Source: Pelargonium tetragonum (lineage: Eukaryota; Streptophyta; Magnoliopsida; Geraniales; Geraniaceae). From it: a stretch of DNA of 64,000 nucleotides. The stretch covers positions 1 through 64,000 of the forward strand of contig JAYMTL010000111.1 of the NCBI GenBank assembly GCA_036897445.1. The letters are read 5' to 3'. Below, piece by piece: positions 38,801 through 51,900 of this stretch. The notes under the pieces are model-generated. The model saw nothing but the letters and a program-made list of their open reading frames with translations. It did not search any database and was not told the DNA's origin. The position numbers and the translations under genes are program-made. Positions within the stretch are counted from its first letter, which is position 1, and the number at the start of each line of letters is the position of its first letter.

Positions 38801-40632
38801 TAAAATCTAAGATTCACAAGTAGCAAAGTAAGCTTTCCCTTTTTACTCCGGTTATACGCATTTTATTATTAGAAAGAAATTGCCCGGTAACTGGCACTCG
38901 CAAGGGCTTCTTCAGTACTCTAATAAGTGTTAAAGTTTTCATTTTAAAGAGACTCCAAAATTCTTAATTAAAGGAAAAGAAAGACCCGTAAAAGTCTTTA
39001 ATAAAAACCTCTGCCTTTTGCCTACTTGGGCTTCATTAACTGCTCCGAAAATTAGCCAAAGGATATTTAGAGGAAAGCTTTAGATATTTTGTAAAAACCT
39101 CTAAGCAGAGGAAGAAATTCAGCACGGAATTATCTTGTGTAAATTGCTTTTCTTTTTAGTAGCTGTAAGGAGCTTTTGATTTGATAGGGAGGATAAAACA
39201 AATTATACTTAATCCCAACAGCATGAGTTTACCTATACATAATAACCCGTAAAGCCTATAAATCCTAAGAGTCTTCCTCAAGGAGAACCCTAAAGAATCT
39301 GAGAAAGCAACAATTACTCTATCTATAACCCTAAGTCGGCACTTTATAAAATCTTTAGATACCCTAACCCCAATCTTTGTACATAGCATAAGATATCTAT
39401 TGTCAAAGAGGTTAAAACTAAGCCTCTGTCTGCCCAAAAAGTCAAAACGTTTATAAGTCTTGGCGGGATAATCTAGTAAATGAAGTACTAAATCCTAATT
39501 CGTTTACATTCTAAGCTCTAAGCTACTTTTAGGAATAAATACCGGAATTACTACAACACGTTTTGGACTCTCCACATCAGTAGGAAAAACAAAACCTCGA
39601 ATGGAAAAGTAAGGCATACCCTATAAGCAATACCTTGTACTTAAAATTTAACAAAGTAAATCTAAGCGCCTCTTTAACCAACTTAAGTATGCGGAATTAC
39701 TTAAAGCAAGCTGACAAACATATGAAATTAAGGGGCCTACCAGACTTATCTCAAGAGAACTCTTTTACTAAAGTAAATCCCACACTATTTTTTAGACGCT
39801 GGGTTTATAACTTATAACAACAAAAGTCGAAAAACTACACCTATTACTCAACTCACAGCAAAGAAAAAGTCTTTTCTTACCTATTAGTAAAAAATCCAGT
39901 AAGACTTAAAAAGCACCTAATATCAAAAGATTCGAATGGAGTTAGATAAAAAAAGGGGTTTTTTAACTTTTCAAAATCAAAACTAAGTTATAAAAAATCC
40001 CAAACCTTAGGCATTCTTTGCAAGCTAACCGGGGTTCAATATTATGGATTTGTGCTAAACAGAAAAATAGGTTCTAGGTATAAACTATGATAAAGAAGCA
40101 TCCTAGATTATCCTATTGCTTAGGAGGCGCAGGTTTTGGGAAAACTCTGTTAGCTAATATATCTAGAAAAAGAGACTCATACTTGTGTATTTACAGGATA
40201 TCCTTTAAAGGGTCCTTATCCATTTTAGTTATTAAAAAGTTAGTGGCTTTGGTCTATCTTTTACTGTTTTCGAAAAGGAGAAGCAATATCTCCAGGCTTA
40301 TCTACCGAAAGCAAGCTTACCTCTTGTCGAGCTCCTTTTTTATACTAAACTAAGCTTCGAATACTATATATAGGATAGGCATTCCTTTTCTTTTTCTACA
40401 CAGTCCTCGACCGAAGCCCTAAAAGCTCCCTATCTACTAGAGTCTTCTATTGGAGAGGGCAAAGTTCAAGTCTTTCTCTATACAGGGAAAACCCTTTTTT
40501 AATAAAACTATCATCAACTGCAACAATACTGACTGGGTGAATAGAGGACTCCTCCATCAAAATATAAAGTACCTTTCACTCCTAAGTTTGATTGAACTTT
40601 CGGTCAAGCTCCTGTTGAAAGCATACACTACT

Positions 40633-40649
40633 TCTTAATTAAATTAAGA
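40633..40649. repeat. 17-base AT-rich palindrome
   Basis: TCTTAATT and AATTAAGA are perfect complements around one central A. A related word CTTAATTAAAG follows about 25 bases downstream. Perfect AT-rich palindromes of this size are expected occasionally by chance at this base composition, so significance is low. Confidence 0.4.
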
Positions 40650-41061
40650 GTCTCCTTATAAATGTTATGTCTTAATTAAAGTTTATTTATATACTTACGC
40701 TTTTTGTATAAAGTACATAACCTAGAATCAGATATCATACTAAAGGAATTATCTCGCCAAGCGAACAAAGACTTAAAAGACATCCGGGAACCCTGTAGCT
40801 AACGAAGAGATTTTGTGCTGACCTAGGTATGATCAATCCTTGGGATTTTCTTCCCTTTCTGATCTTTAAAACATGAAAGTTGTGGGTCTACATAAGAATT
40901 GAGAGAGTCTCTAAATGTTCACATAACTAAGTATCCACGTACGAGAACGTACAAACAAAACAAGGTGCCTTTAGCTTTTCTTCATTTCAAAGAATGTAAG
41001 CAATATGCTCTTTTCTAAGGAGCCCCTTACAGTTAAAAACCGGATCTTAAACAAGGATACT

Positions 41062-41090
41062 CAAAGCTTTCTTTTTAAAAGAAAGCCTTG
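41062..41090. repeat. 29-base near-perfect palindrome
   Basis: The left arm CAAAGCTTTCTTTT and right arm AAAAGAAAGCCTTG pair at 13 of 14 positions around a single central T; the one mismatch is A/C. It lies in DNA without genes. The GC pairs near the ends and the CTTT/AAAG arms echo the hairpin at 11,019-11,044, whose arms also carry AAGAAAG and CTTTCTT. Confidence 0.75.
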
Positions 41091-41359
41091 TAAAAAAACT
41101 TCCAAAATACAAGCATAAGGACTTTCTAAACTAAAGGATTCCTGGGCAAAAGCCTTTCAAAGCACTTTCTCTCCTGTAAAACTAGACTCAGTTACTCTAC
41201 TCCTCTTTACTGGAAAACCTTTTTTAGCTTTAGAGTTCTCTTATCCCCTGAAATTACTTGACTTTGCTAGGTTTTTTAGCCTTAATTAGATAGAACAAGA
41301 ATACTTTAATAGCACAGCTTCCTTATCTTAAAAGGACTCTTTTTCTTGATAAACTTTCT

Positions 41360-41372
41360 TAATTACATTACC
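41360..41372 (-). repeat. GGTAATGTAATTA word, copy 5
   Basis: Exact minus-strand copy whose downstream flank AGAAAGTTTATCAAG resembles that of copy 1. It is about 270 bases from the 29-base palindrome at 41,062. Confidence 0.7.
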
Positions 41373-44300
41373 TTTCCTTAGATCTTTTGTTATATTCTGT
41401 AACTACGTCTTTATTTTCTTATAACCTGTACTTCTCTTAAGCCATACCCTTTTTTATTTCTTTTGTTAACTTGGAATATCAGATACTGCAAACCCTTGTA
41501 AAAACCTATACCACATTTGTTCGAAACTGTTCCTTAATCAGCCTCCAAAGCTAGATTCACTTCCATTTATGAATTCCTTAGTATTTAGTAGACTTACACA
41601 CCTTATAGAAATCCTGTATAGTTTAGGCTAACCTCGAGGAAAATACCTAACTCCAGAAAAGCTTAACTTATAACTTTACTTATTTACAGACAAGAATTTC
41701 TTGACTTTAGCTTTTTAAGTTCTTTTTTTATTCCCTAACATCTATTGGAAAACCTTCTTTTCTTAAGAACACGGTAACAAACAACCCCTCGGCTGGTTAG
41801 AACCGCTGAGTTATTGTAATAAAATTTTATTATCCGACAATTAATCTTATAAGCACATAGTTAAAACATTTTAATGATATTTGGAGGAATAGGTTTAGAA
41901 AGAGACTTCAAAAGAGGAGTTTCTCGATTAGATCCCTTAATCTGGATTTTATACCTTAGTAAGAGACTTTTTTACTAATACTAAGACGGAACCAACGACT
42001 TACACTAAAAATTCAGGGGTACTAGACTCTTGCCTTCTTCTCAAAAAATAGGTTATGAACTTTGGATTTTTTTATGTAGGAAAAGGGGGCTTAACAACTA
42101 TACTTTAAATTTTATACGATAAAACTTGGAAAAGGGAGAAATTTCAGAGAGATTGGTTAGATCTAAAAGGTAAAGCCTGAGAAAGCTCCTTGAGTTTATG
42201 CGTGTCTAGTTTTTTACGCATCGAGTGGCTAAGTCAACAAGCCATAAAAACCACATCGTATATAATATTCTCTTTTGAAGACAAAGATTCAAGGTCACAA
42301 GAAAAGGAAAGCTTCAGGACAATTATATGTATTTTTATTAAAAATTCTTTCTATTTTAGTGATTTTGATTCCTACTTTTACCATTAACAAACTTTCAATT
42401 CAATAAGTCACAATATACTTATTAGAATTTGGATCTTTATATCCCTTTTATGTTAGAATCAATTAAAGCTTCTTGATGGGAATTACAGCCTAAGAGTATC
42501 CTGTAGAAGTCTAGGCGTTGAGGTCAAATCTATTCTAAGTTTTTGAAAGAGTCAATTACCAAAGAAAATTAAGTTGAACTTTTGGATATCGAGCACTTAA
42601 AAACTAGGATTCTACCTACACAAGAGTCCTCAAGGAAAGTGCCTAGCTTAAATACCTGAGAAAAGATCTCCCCGGTGGAAACCCCCTTATATAATTATGT
42701 AGGATAATAAGAAGCCTCGGCGTTTTATTAGGAGTTCTTCAGTTTTATGTCAATTAAAGAGATCCCCAAGCACGGAGTACTTGAACAAGTAGTTATAACT
42801 AATTAATAAAAACGAGATCTTAATAAGGAGCGCGAACATGGAGTCTATTACCGATTTTTGTAATGTTTTACCAGATATAGATATATAAGACTTTAATCAC
42901 CTTTCTTTTTACACAAGGGTATACCTTATGTAATTTAAATTGACTTCTTATGTATATTTGTTTGGCATACTGCATACTTTACTAGACTCCACTTTTGTAG
43001 GTTTTGATTTAGGGTATACTAGATTATAGGTATAACTTCTTAATGGCAGGCTGGAGCGATTCGAGATTTTTCTAGCCTTTCGCCCACTTTATGATCCAAG
43101 GGATTTCGGGGTAGCCTTGTGGGAAACTAAACTTCCTTAATTACAACTTTTAGACTTGATTGTTCTATTCATAAAATTTTCTATAGGATAACCTAGAATT
43201 CCTTAGATAAGTCTCATAAATTTTCTTGTTCGTAACTCTCCACTTATTTGTAACACGTGTAACACGGATTATTAACGACCGGGGTGTGTAGGTAACCTTT
43301 TTAACATCAGGAATTTTTCCCGCCTTTTTGAATAGAATTTTATCCACGATTTAGAAGGTGCAGAGTCGTGCGAAATCTTAGGAATATGAAAAGTCTAAAA
43401 TTAATGAGTACGGAAACGCTAGGTATTGGGTTTTACAAGATAGAGTACTTAAACTGGGATTGCTTTCTTGTTGCTTTGTTTTCGGTAAAGCCATAATAAG
43501 ATATAGAACAAAAAGTCTTTATGCTTCTCGTCGTCGCCCCAGTTTCTAATTAACATAGAAAATCCTATAACCAAAGAAGTCCTACTTCTTCTTTCTAGTT
43601 TCCGAATCTAAGTCTTAAGCTAAAGTAACTAAAATCCGGTTAAATAAAAATAAAGAGAAGACCGGGTCCAGATAGATGTGGTTTCTCTAGCCTAAATCTT
43701 TATTAAAGGTCCCTTAGTTAATGCCTCTTGAGATATAAAATTCGAAATATGCACAATTACAGGGTCTTCTAATAGCCTTTTTGCATCAAATTTGACTATA
43801 CAGGTTTCAATTCCTTTGCACGTTGCTTTCTAAGTTGAAGTTAATTGATTAGGTGTTAATCCTTCCCTCCCTTAAACTACTTTACAGAACAAACTAATAA
43901 GTTATCTGTTAAATAAACTAAGAGAGAAAAGAATAAAAGAGTGCCGGTCAGGCAATTCCCTTGCTATACACTATTATCTATTTATTCCATAACTAATAGA
44001 GTTTATAATAAAAATAAGGAGTCGTTAGACTGAATTCTCTTTTTAATAAAATAATAAACTCGTAACTAAAAAAATGACTTCTTGTTGATTTCAACCTTGC
44101 AAGCTAGTCTTTAGTAAAAAAAATATCTAGAGGAAACTCAATCTTATTTTTCTTTTTTTAGTTGAGGAAAAAGAATATAACTAAACGGGGCTGCTGCCAA
44201 GATCCAAAGTTAATGTGAGTAAGCTATAGTGAACCTCGGTATTCATATTACATTTGGGAATCTTCTCTTTTTTGACGAGCTTCGAAAAGGGCAAAGTTTT

Positions 44301-46733
44301 CAAAGCAAGTTATTTCCTAGATCTTTACTAAAGTTACTCGTGCTAAATCGAAGCTAAAGACCAAGGTTGTTAATTCAAGGGTTTATAGACATTTTCATTT
44401 GTAAGGTGAAATTGACTCCATCATAGATAACTTCAAAGGAATGCTATACTGTAACTATAGGTTTCCTTAGCTTTCTGTTTATTAAATAGCCGGAGTTTCA
44501 AAATTAAAATGTTTCTTTATTAGAGATAGGCAACTCCCAAAGTTCTACTAAGAGAGCTTCCTACCAAGCAACTCCAAGAATAGGACGTTCCTTTATTAAG
44601 CAGGGGGTTTAACCCACATCATTAGCACTATTCGATTCAACTCTCGTAACGAAGTCTTAGGTAGCACTAGACTAACATTTATTAAATCTCTGCATTGACG
44701 CAACCCGCTGGCGGGGGATCCTTAACATTTAATGGGGAATTTACCCCTTTTGAAGGAATTCCTTGAGTCGGGTAAAATCGGAGAGATAGGTTTTTTAGAC
44801 AATTATAGCAAGTATCTTAAAATAGAGAAGCCCACGGATCTCGAGATACTTCAAAGAAAAGTTTTTTATTGGTACAGGCAAAGGTTCAAGTCGAGGTCTC
44901 TAAAGGAAAACCTTTCTACTGAGTAACTTAATTCTCCATTTATTTTATAACCTCTGTTACAGAAACTAGATTAGAAATCCTTTGATCGAGCAAAAGATCT
45001 TACTTACCTTGTACAACATAGTCTACTAAACATAAGGAATGCATATATGAATTGCCCCAGGAGTTTTCAAACAAGAGAAGTTTTAAGATAAATAGTGAAA
45101 GATAAGGATCCCTCAACAGGCAGGTATTATCAAAATCAATTTAGTAGCGAGGCTGCGGCCCCTTTAAGGATATAAGAATTAAAAGGTCTAAAAAAAGCCT
45201 CCAGTTACTTTATTTTCTTAGTATAGTAGGGCGCTTTTAACGCATAAGCTTATCTCTTCTTTAATACATCCCCTTAGGATTTTCATACGAGGTCCGTAGA
45301 AGGTGCAATGATAAAGAGAATAGGTACAAAGAAAAATCCTGAGCATCAAAAGAGTTTGTAAATGCCATCACTTCCCTAAGGGAGTATCTAAACCAGCTTT
45401 CGAACCACATAAAAGAGATAGCCGGGCACTTTACAACATCAGGAGTATACCTTAATTTCTTACATTTCTCGTATCCTTGAACTCTATAGGCACTAGATAT
45501 CCTTTTCTCCTTTTTGAAGGGCTCTCCTTACTTTCTCAAAGCGGGAACTTGTCCTATATAATTTGGTATTCTATCTTGAACTTGTTTAACTCTGTTGACT
45601 CATTTTCAAGCACAAAAGCTAGAGGAGACTTAATAGATACAAAATTCTGTAACTAGACCCTATAACAGCTATGCTCTGTAAGGAACCTTTGTACTACAAA
45701 TTTTTTATCCTCAAAATTACCCTTTTAGTTTAGGCGTTTCCCTTAAGCATTGCAGAAAAGGAGGAGAAAGATAGAGCAGTCCTTTACTCTCAAGCTTTGA
45801 TGAGGTGCTCCTAGCTTAGGAGTAGCTAGATATTTAGATTAGTTGCAACCTAATTACTTTGAATAAAATAAATAGGCCTTTTTGCCAATTTAAAGTCCCC
45901 TTGTGATGATTGGTAATTAGGAAGTTTGATTTATTGTTATTGGTCTAGTACATTTTCAACAAAAAACAAGTAAAACATTATGTTACACACCTTATATATG
46001 TATATGTAAAGCTTGATCGCGTTTAGGTTTACTCGGGATCCCTAAGCAACTTATTCTAGTTCCTGGCAAATAGGGCAATAATACCAGGCGTTTTTGGTTG
46101 GAGTGCAATTAGACTTTCTGGGAGCTGACGAAAAAATCCACAGTATACTCCCCCTTAAATTTAGCTCTAAATCTGGGGCACTCCTTAACCCTGCAAATAC
46201 TGAATATCCCTAATATCCTAAAAACTTGTCAAAGAAAAAATTTAGCACTTCTATTCGTATCCTAAAACTTCTACTTTTAATCCCGTTTTTCTTATTCTTA
46301 TATTTATATTAGTATTAGAACGGGGTATCCATATATCTATAAAATGATAGGCAATCCATAAGTATAATACCAACTCAGCAATAAAAAAACTACAGGGTAT
46401 TCCGAGGCAGGGTAAAGCATAGCATTTTCCTTTAGAAGGGTGTCTTGTTTGGTTTGGGAATTAATCCTTACTTTATATTTGTCCACTTATAATCTTGGAA
46501 GATAAGAACGCTCAAACTTTATCCAAGCGATTCTCTTTTTCTTAGTGCCCTACCTTTCGCATTTCCATAATTATTTGGGGTTCTCTAATTTCTATACTAA
46601 AAGCACGTAAGTTTGGATATATCTATAAAAAGGGTTCGATTTATCCTATAGTTAGTAAGGGCTTGTTATAACCCTTTAGCTAAGAGGGTCTCTTGAGGCC
46701 AAGGAATCCCAGATACAGGAGTCTAAAAAAAGA

Positions 46734-46746
46734 GGTAATGTAATTA
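46734..46746 (+). repeat. GGTAATGTAATTA word, copy 6
   Basis: Exact copy, preceded by AGA and followed by AAGGTAGC. It lies 1.13 kb upstream of nad9 on the same strand, which is too far, without other signals, to call it a nad9 promoter element. Confidence 0.7.
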
Positions 46747-47878
46747 AAGGTAGCTAAAACAGAATAGCCTGTCAACAGGTTTAATTAATCCGTGTCTTAA
46801 CCTTAGGAACCGCTTAACTAGAATTAGGGCTTCTTCAAGGGCATAACAAAACAAAGGCAAGACATTTGCGAGTAGTTGCCTTTGTTTATTTTCCCAGTTC
46901 GGTTAAGTGTAAATGGGGGTGTTTAGACTGCCTGGTCAGGAGCTTTCCTATATTTTAGAGTTCTCAACAAGCGGAATTAGATTTGATAGGAATGTGCTTT
47001 TCATCTTAACAATACTAGATAGTTTTTAAGAGGTTTAAAACCGAAGCACCCCAAGAGTTTCTATCTGGATTTAGAAGGAGGAGCCCTTATTCTAATTCTA
47101 ACATGAATATCCCAAACAAAAGTGACTTATTTGCATAAGACATGCTCGGAAACCCTCGAGAATTGTACTCTATTAGTGGAAACTTCATTATTCACAAAAA
47201 GATTTTATTCTACAGCATCCCTGCTCTTAAGGATCCTCTCTTTGTGTAAATATTATGCATTTTTGGATAGATTAAAAGCTCTAGTTTGAAAGTTTTAGCT
47301 ATATCAAGCATAAGCCTACGCTGAGCTGAGACCCAGAGGAGCATAGTTATGGAACCCCCCTTTTATACGCCTATTCTTTATAGGTTGCGGTCACCCTAAC
47401 ATTAAATTAAAAACAAGTTTTTCCATTGATCGAAGGGTGTCCTTATCTCATCGGTAAGCTACCTTAATTATTTCAACAGAGGCTTTCCTATCTCTTATTA
47501 CTTCGTATGTCCCTGAATGCTCCTTTAAAAACTGGGTAAGGACGACTCCTTATAGGTCTCCTCAGATCAAAGGAATTGAAGTCTTAGTTAGATAATATCC
47601 ATTTAGAAATTATTCTTAATTAGAAGCTTTCTCTAGGAATCACTTATAATAAAAAGGATCTAGCAATAACTGGAACAAACTAGGAATGGCTTATAGATTG
47701 AAAGTTTTTCTTTATTAAATCGGCATACAAACTTATTACGTATCATGGGTTCGAATAGGCTTTCCAAAATTCCGTTTTTGCGCTGAGTCCTTTATTCACT
47801 ATAATCAGAGCTTCTAAGTAAGTTAGATAAGTATATTTAACAAAATATTGAATCTCTTTCTTAATCAGAAATTAATAC

Positions 47879-48430
47879 ATGCAAAAGTCTAGCTTCGAGA
47901 TCCTACCTCAAAAATGGATACAAATCCTAGAAAGATCAGAATATGAAAATAGATCCCATACCAACACAGACTGCCTATTTCAAGTCTTGTGCTTTCTTAA
48001 ACTACATACACATACTAGAGTTCAAGTTCTAATAGATATTTGCGGAGTTGATTATCCTTCTAGAAAACTCAGATTTGATATAGTTTATCATTTATTGAGT
48101 ACTCGTTATAACTCGCGTGTTCGTGTACAAGCTAAGGCTGACGAAGTTAGAAGAGTCCCTTCTGTAGTCAGTCTATTTCCGTCAGCGGGCTGGTTAGAGC
48201 GAGAAATCTGGGATATGTTTGGTCTTTCCTTTATAAATCATCCAGATCTACGTCGTATATTAACAGACTATGGTTTTGAGGGCCATCCGTTACGCAAGGA
48301 TTTTCCTTTGAGTGGTTATGTGGAAGTGCGCTACGATGATCCGGAGAAACGCGTAGTTTCTGAGGCGATTGAAATGACCCAAGAGTTTCGTTATTTCGAT
48401 TTTTCAAGTCCTTGGTCATCCCGAGACTAA
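47879..48430 (+). CDS. nad9: NADH dehydrogenase subunit 9, complex I 30-kDa subunit
   Basis: Nad9 is the 30-kDa (NuoC/NDUFS3-type) subunit of the peripheral arm of mitochondrial complex I, on the matrix side of the inner membrane. The frame encodes 183 residues, against about 190 in most seed plants. Seen directly: DICGVDYPSRK at 53-63, LLSTRYNSR at 72-80, the 30-kDa subunit signature ERExxDMF...H...R.IL at 107-128, DYGFEGHPLRKDFPLSGY at 130-147 and EFRYFDF at 169-175. ATG at 47,879 is chosen because an in-frame TAA lies two codons upstream. The N-terminus is several residues shorter than usual and poorly conserved, and the C-terminus ends SPWSSRD instead of the usual SPWEQ-type tail. Positions that are commonly C-to-U edited in angiosperms (Leu51, Trp105, Phe118, Leu128) are already encoded in the DNA. 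There is no intron, as is normal for nad9. No promoter or ribosome-binding site is evident. The match to the plant mitochondrial family is unambiguous. Confidence 0.97.
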   Translation: MQKSSFEILPQKWIQILERSEYENRSHTNTDCLFQVLCFLKLHTHTRVQVLIDICGVDYPSRKLRFDIVYHLLSTRYNSRVRVQAKADEVRRVPSVVSLFPSAGWLEREIWDMFGLSFINHPDLRRILTDYGFEGHPLRKDFPLSGYVEVRYDDPEKRVVSEAIEMTQEFRYFDFSSPWSSRD

Positions 48431-48970
48431 ATTGAGATAGGCTAGGTGTTCCTAAGAAAAGAGAACAAACAGAATAGGAAATGTATTTTATCTTTTTGAC
48501 TCTTTCCTTTTTTTCCATTTTGTATGAAGGTAATTAAGTAAAAAGTCTTCTATTATTCTTAAGTTACAACTAGAAAGCCCCTTTTGAATACTTAAATTTA
48601 ATAGTCTTTTTGAACTTACTTATCTTGTATACTCGACGGGTGCTATTTAAGAGTGGCTGAATAGAACTTTAAAACTTTTAGTCAAGATTTGTTCGTGATG
48701 AAATTTGGTTTCGAGGAATGTCAATTTTTATAGAATAGGCAAATTTATTCTAATTCACAAAAATTCAAAGAAAGGGCTGCCTAAAGCATAAACACTTCCG
48801 GAATAGGAAATGCGTACTTTAGGGTTCTACTAAGAGACGTTTTATTTTATATATTCAAAACCAAGTAAGGAGCTCCTATCAAGCTCTACCCTGACTAAAA
48901 TTTCTATAAACCTAATACCCTAATGTCGTAAGCACCGGGTTTTCCTATAGAATACCCATGCCAAATAATA

Positions 48971-48982
48971 AAGGGATCCCTT
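48971..48982. repeat. Perfect GGGATCCC-core mini-palindrome
   Basis: AAGGGATCCCTT is a perfect 12-base palindrome about 540 bases downstream of the nad9 stop codon. A shorter CGGGATCCC member lies near 46,035. It is too far from nad9, and has too weak a loop, to be called a transcript end with confidence. Confidence 0.65.
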
Positions 48983-51900
48983 TTAATTAAAGAAATTTTC
49001 TTTTACTTTATACTATGCCCAATAATTCTAAGAAATAAGAGATAAAAATAACAAAGTAAAGAAGATTTTAATGACCTTACTACACCGTATTTCCTACTAT
49101 AAGGTTATATCCTAGAGTGTCCCAAGCTTGGTTACAGCGGACTCTATAAATGTACATTAGTCTCTAATTAGACGGAGCCTTTTGCTTATTTACAAGGGTT
49201 CTTGTTAAGGGGAGACTTCAAAATGAGAGGTAATGACTAAACTAACTTAATCCATGAAGATTTACTTTATGCCTTGGTTCTGCTTTCGTTAATTGTCGAT
49301 AAGGATATGGCTTTAACGCCGGGATTTTTCAGAAATGTTCAATTTAGTCTTTAGGTACTCTAATTACATCCCTGCAATGGGTAGGGTAACCTTACTTTTA
49401 AGGAATTTTACATAACATAAAGGAGTACTCGCAAAAAAGACTTACTAGATAGAATATCCTTCTTTATACAAAAAAGTTCATCAAAATAGAGAAATCGCTT
49501 AGATAGAGAGATTTTTCTTGTACTGGAATCCTGTTAATTGTAAGTTTTAGCGGAAAGGTTTTTGTACAAAAAGTTTATAGTTGCCTAAGTAAAAAGTCGG
49601 GATCCTTATATATATAATATATCATTTTTTTACTCTTTAGCACTTCTTAGAGAGAAGGTTGAATGTCCTAAACTTGATTTAATGCTTGAAAATACTCCCG
49701 CGGAGCTAACTTTATTAGAATCCTTACCTATAAAATGACAAGCTCTCCTTTTAGCGAAGCCTGTACTTCAGAAATGTTCTTATATCTCTCGGGTCGGACT
49801 CGTATGTAGAATAGACAAGGCTTTTTGGTGCTAGTATACTTAGAAGGGTACCAAGCAAAGAGTTTAAAAGACGCACAGAAAACTTAGCACTCACTATTTC
49901 ATATTACCCGCTCTTGCGCAAAGTCAGAAGACTCTAGAATACCTTACCCCCGGAGGTCTTTTCCTTAAAAACCTTTTATTGAAAAATCTAACAACGAACC
50001 AAACCTACTTTATTGTGAAATACCCGCAAAAGGCCTAAATAAACATTCCCTTGTGGGAATACTAATACCTTACCGACTACTGCTACTAAGCTTACTTTTA
50101 TAATAAAAAGAATTTTTCAGTATAGCTCAAAATGACCCACGAAATTTATAAAAACAAGTATCATATAATCATATAAAAGAAGCAACTTGCGAGGTATCCC
50201 GCGGGTACTCTTCAGGTTTCCCTTATATTAAATAAAGCCCCCTGTGAAATATTTTGGTAAGTTCGCACAGTAATAATAGGTAAAAGTATAAAGCTCAAGA
50301 ACTGCACGCCTCGTATTGCATGAAGTGAAGCATAAGATAAAGCTAAAATTAACACGAACGGAAGGGATAAAATTTCAAATTTAAGTAGACAACCTTTCCT
50401 ATATTTCTTTTTTGCTGGGTTTTCCGGGCCTTTTGTAGTTTTTAAAGTACTTTTATAGAGTCAACTCCCAAATTTATAATGCTAGTTTGACTTATCTGCG
50501 TTCATGTTAGTAGCATAGGGTCCTTTTCTGTTATTATAATTAATGTTTACGCAAGCTCCTAGAGTAGAGAAAAAAGTTCCTATTTATTAATTCAAATAAG
50601 ATTGGTTGTCTTGTTTAAGGTTATGCGATATCTATCCTTTTTGGACTTCTCTGATTCTTTTTTCGGTTCGAGAACAAGGAAGAGACTTTCTTGCCCGGGG
50701 TAAACCTGTAGTATAATCAAGATATTTTATAATTGACTCTATAAAGGAGTTTCTGGGATATAATACGAGTACACACATTATAACCCGGAAACATAAGAGG
50801 GGGCTATCATTCGTATAGCAAATCTAGTTAACATATCCTCTTATTTAGATTAGAGGGAACCCTTTGCTTTAACTATTCCAGGTAATCGAGAAAAAGGCGA
50901 AGGAGAAACACTCTAAGTATTTGGGCTTACACAAGAAAAGCCTCCCTAAAGGATTTTACTGCATTGAATCTTAACTTTTATTACATTTATAGGTTTTTAA
51001 AAAGAAGTTTAACTCACTGAAACGCGTCCGTTTTGTATTTTATAAAAAGTAAATTCTACTGCGGCACACTAAGCCAAAAGAGATCTAAAACCTGATAAGA
51101 AGAATGCCTAGAGCCTTTACTTTCTACTGTGTACGAGATTAGCAACTCACTAAAGTTTTTGATCCCAAGGCGCACCTTGCACACTAAAACTTAGAGGTAA
51201 GATTGTATAATTTAGGAAATAGAGTTTCTTTTTCTACAACCTATTTAAAGTGAAGGGAATCCTTGCTTTTGGAATGTAAACCGGGGCTCCATAGAAAAAA
51301 GAGTAGGAACTTACAAGTAGATCACAATTATTAAGAAGGAAATTCCTATCCCCTTTTTGAAAGCTTCAGACTCCCCTATTTATGCCTTTGATGTCACGAA
51401 TACAAGATTCTCTGGCGTAGTTATATGTAGGGCTCTCATACTCTTTGTGCACTCAACTAAAAAAATATAGGTGAAGATTCAAGGAAGGGGGTTGACTGGG
51501 TGCTGGGATATCAAACTTGAAAAAAATATAAGAAGAGATTGTTAGTAATCAGAAAAAAACCCCTTTGTAATAGGAGATTTCACCCCAGCGATTTTTTGAA
51601 ACTTTTAAAAAGACTCCTTGAAGATAGTGCATGTAAGTTATATGAAATGGATTGATAGAAATTTGTAAGGTTGGTGTAGAGAGATTGCCGATTAAGTCTC
51701 ACCTAGTTAGGTTTTTGGAACTTCACTGTTAACAAGGTGAGGTAGTGTAAATAGATATAAATCTAAAAATTCAAGAGTTTTAAAGTATGACCTCTCTTCT
51801 ATCATCACAAGGGGTACAGGAAATTTTTGGTGTTACCAAGAGCCTCATTACATTATGAATAAGGCAGAGATCTCGATACCATAGTTTATGCCTTAGTTTT

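Larger units (their letters stand above)
31200..47878. other. Long gene-free stretch upstream of nad9
   Basis: Almost 17 kb without a supportable gene. Mini-palindromes are dense throughout. It holds the palindromes at 40,633 and 41,062 and three GGTAATGTAATTA words. Short frames at 32,412, 39,156 (minus), 40,087 and 44,732 were considered and not called. T-arm-like words near 31,955 and 36,960 do not complete tRNAs. Confidence 0.5.

Noticed and set aside
39156-39437. 93-residue minus-strand frame with a hydrophobic segment
   Set aside because: No similarity to sdh3, sdh4, atp or nad subunits. Hydrophobic runs are common in translated AT-rich DNA.
40087-40353. 88-residue ATG frame with GGAGFGKT, a Walker A (P-loop) pattern resembling that of ATP synthase beta
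   Set aside because: A few P-loop patterns are expected by chance in the six-frame translation of 64 kb. Nothing around it resembles a nucleotide-binding protein, and the rest is random-like.
44732-44926. 64-residue ATG frame with charged, protein-like composition
   Set aside because: Its first 40 bases contain two mini-palindromes, including AAGGAATTCCTT, which suggests noncoding DNA. No family is recognised.
48231-48518. 95-residue minus-strand frame
   Set aside because: It lies largely antisense to nad9 and is a shadow of that gene.
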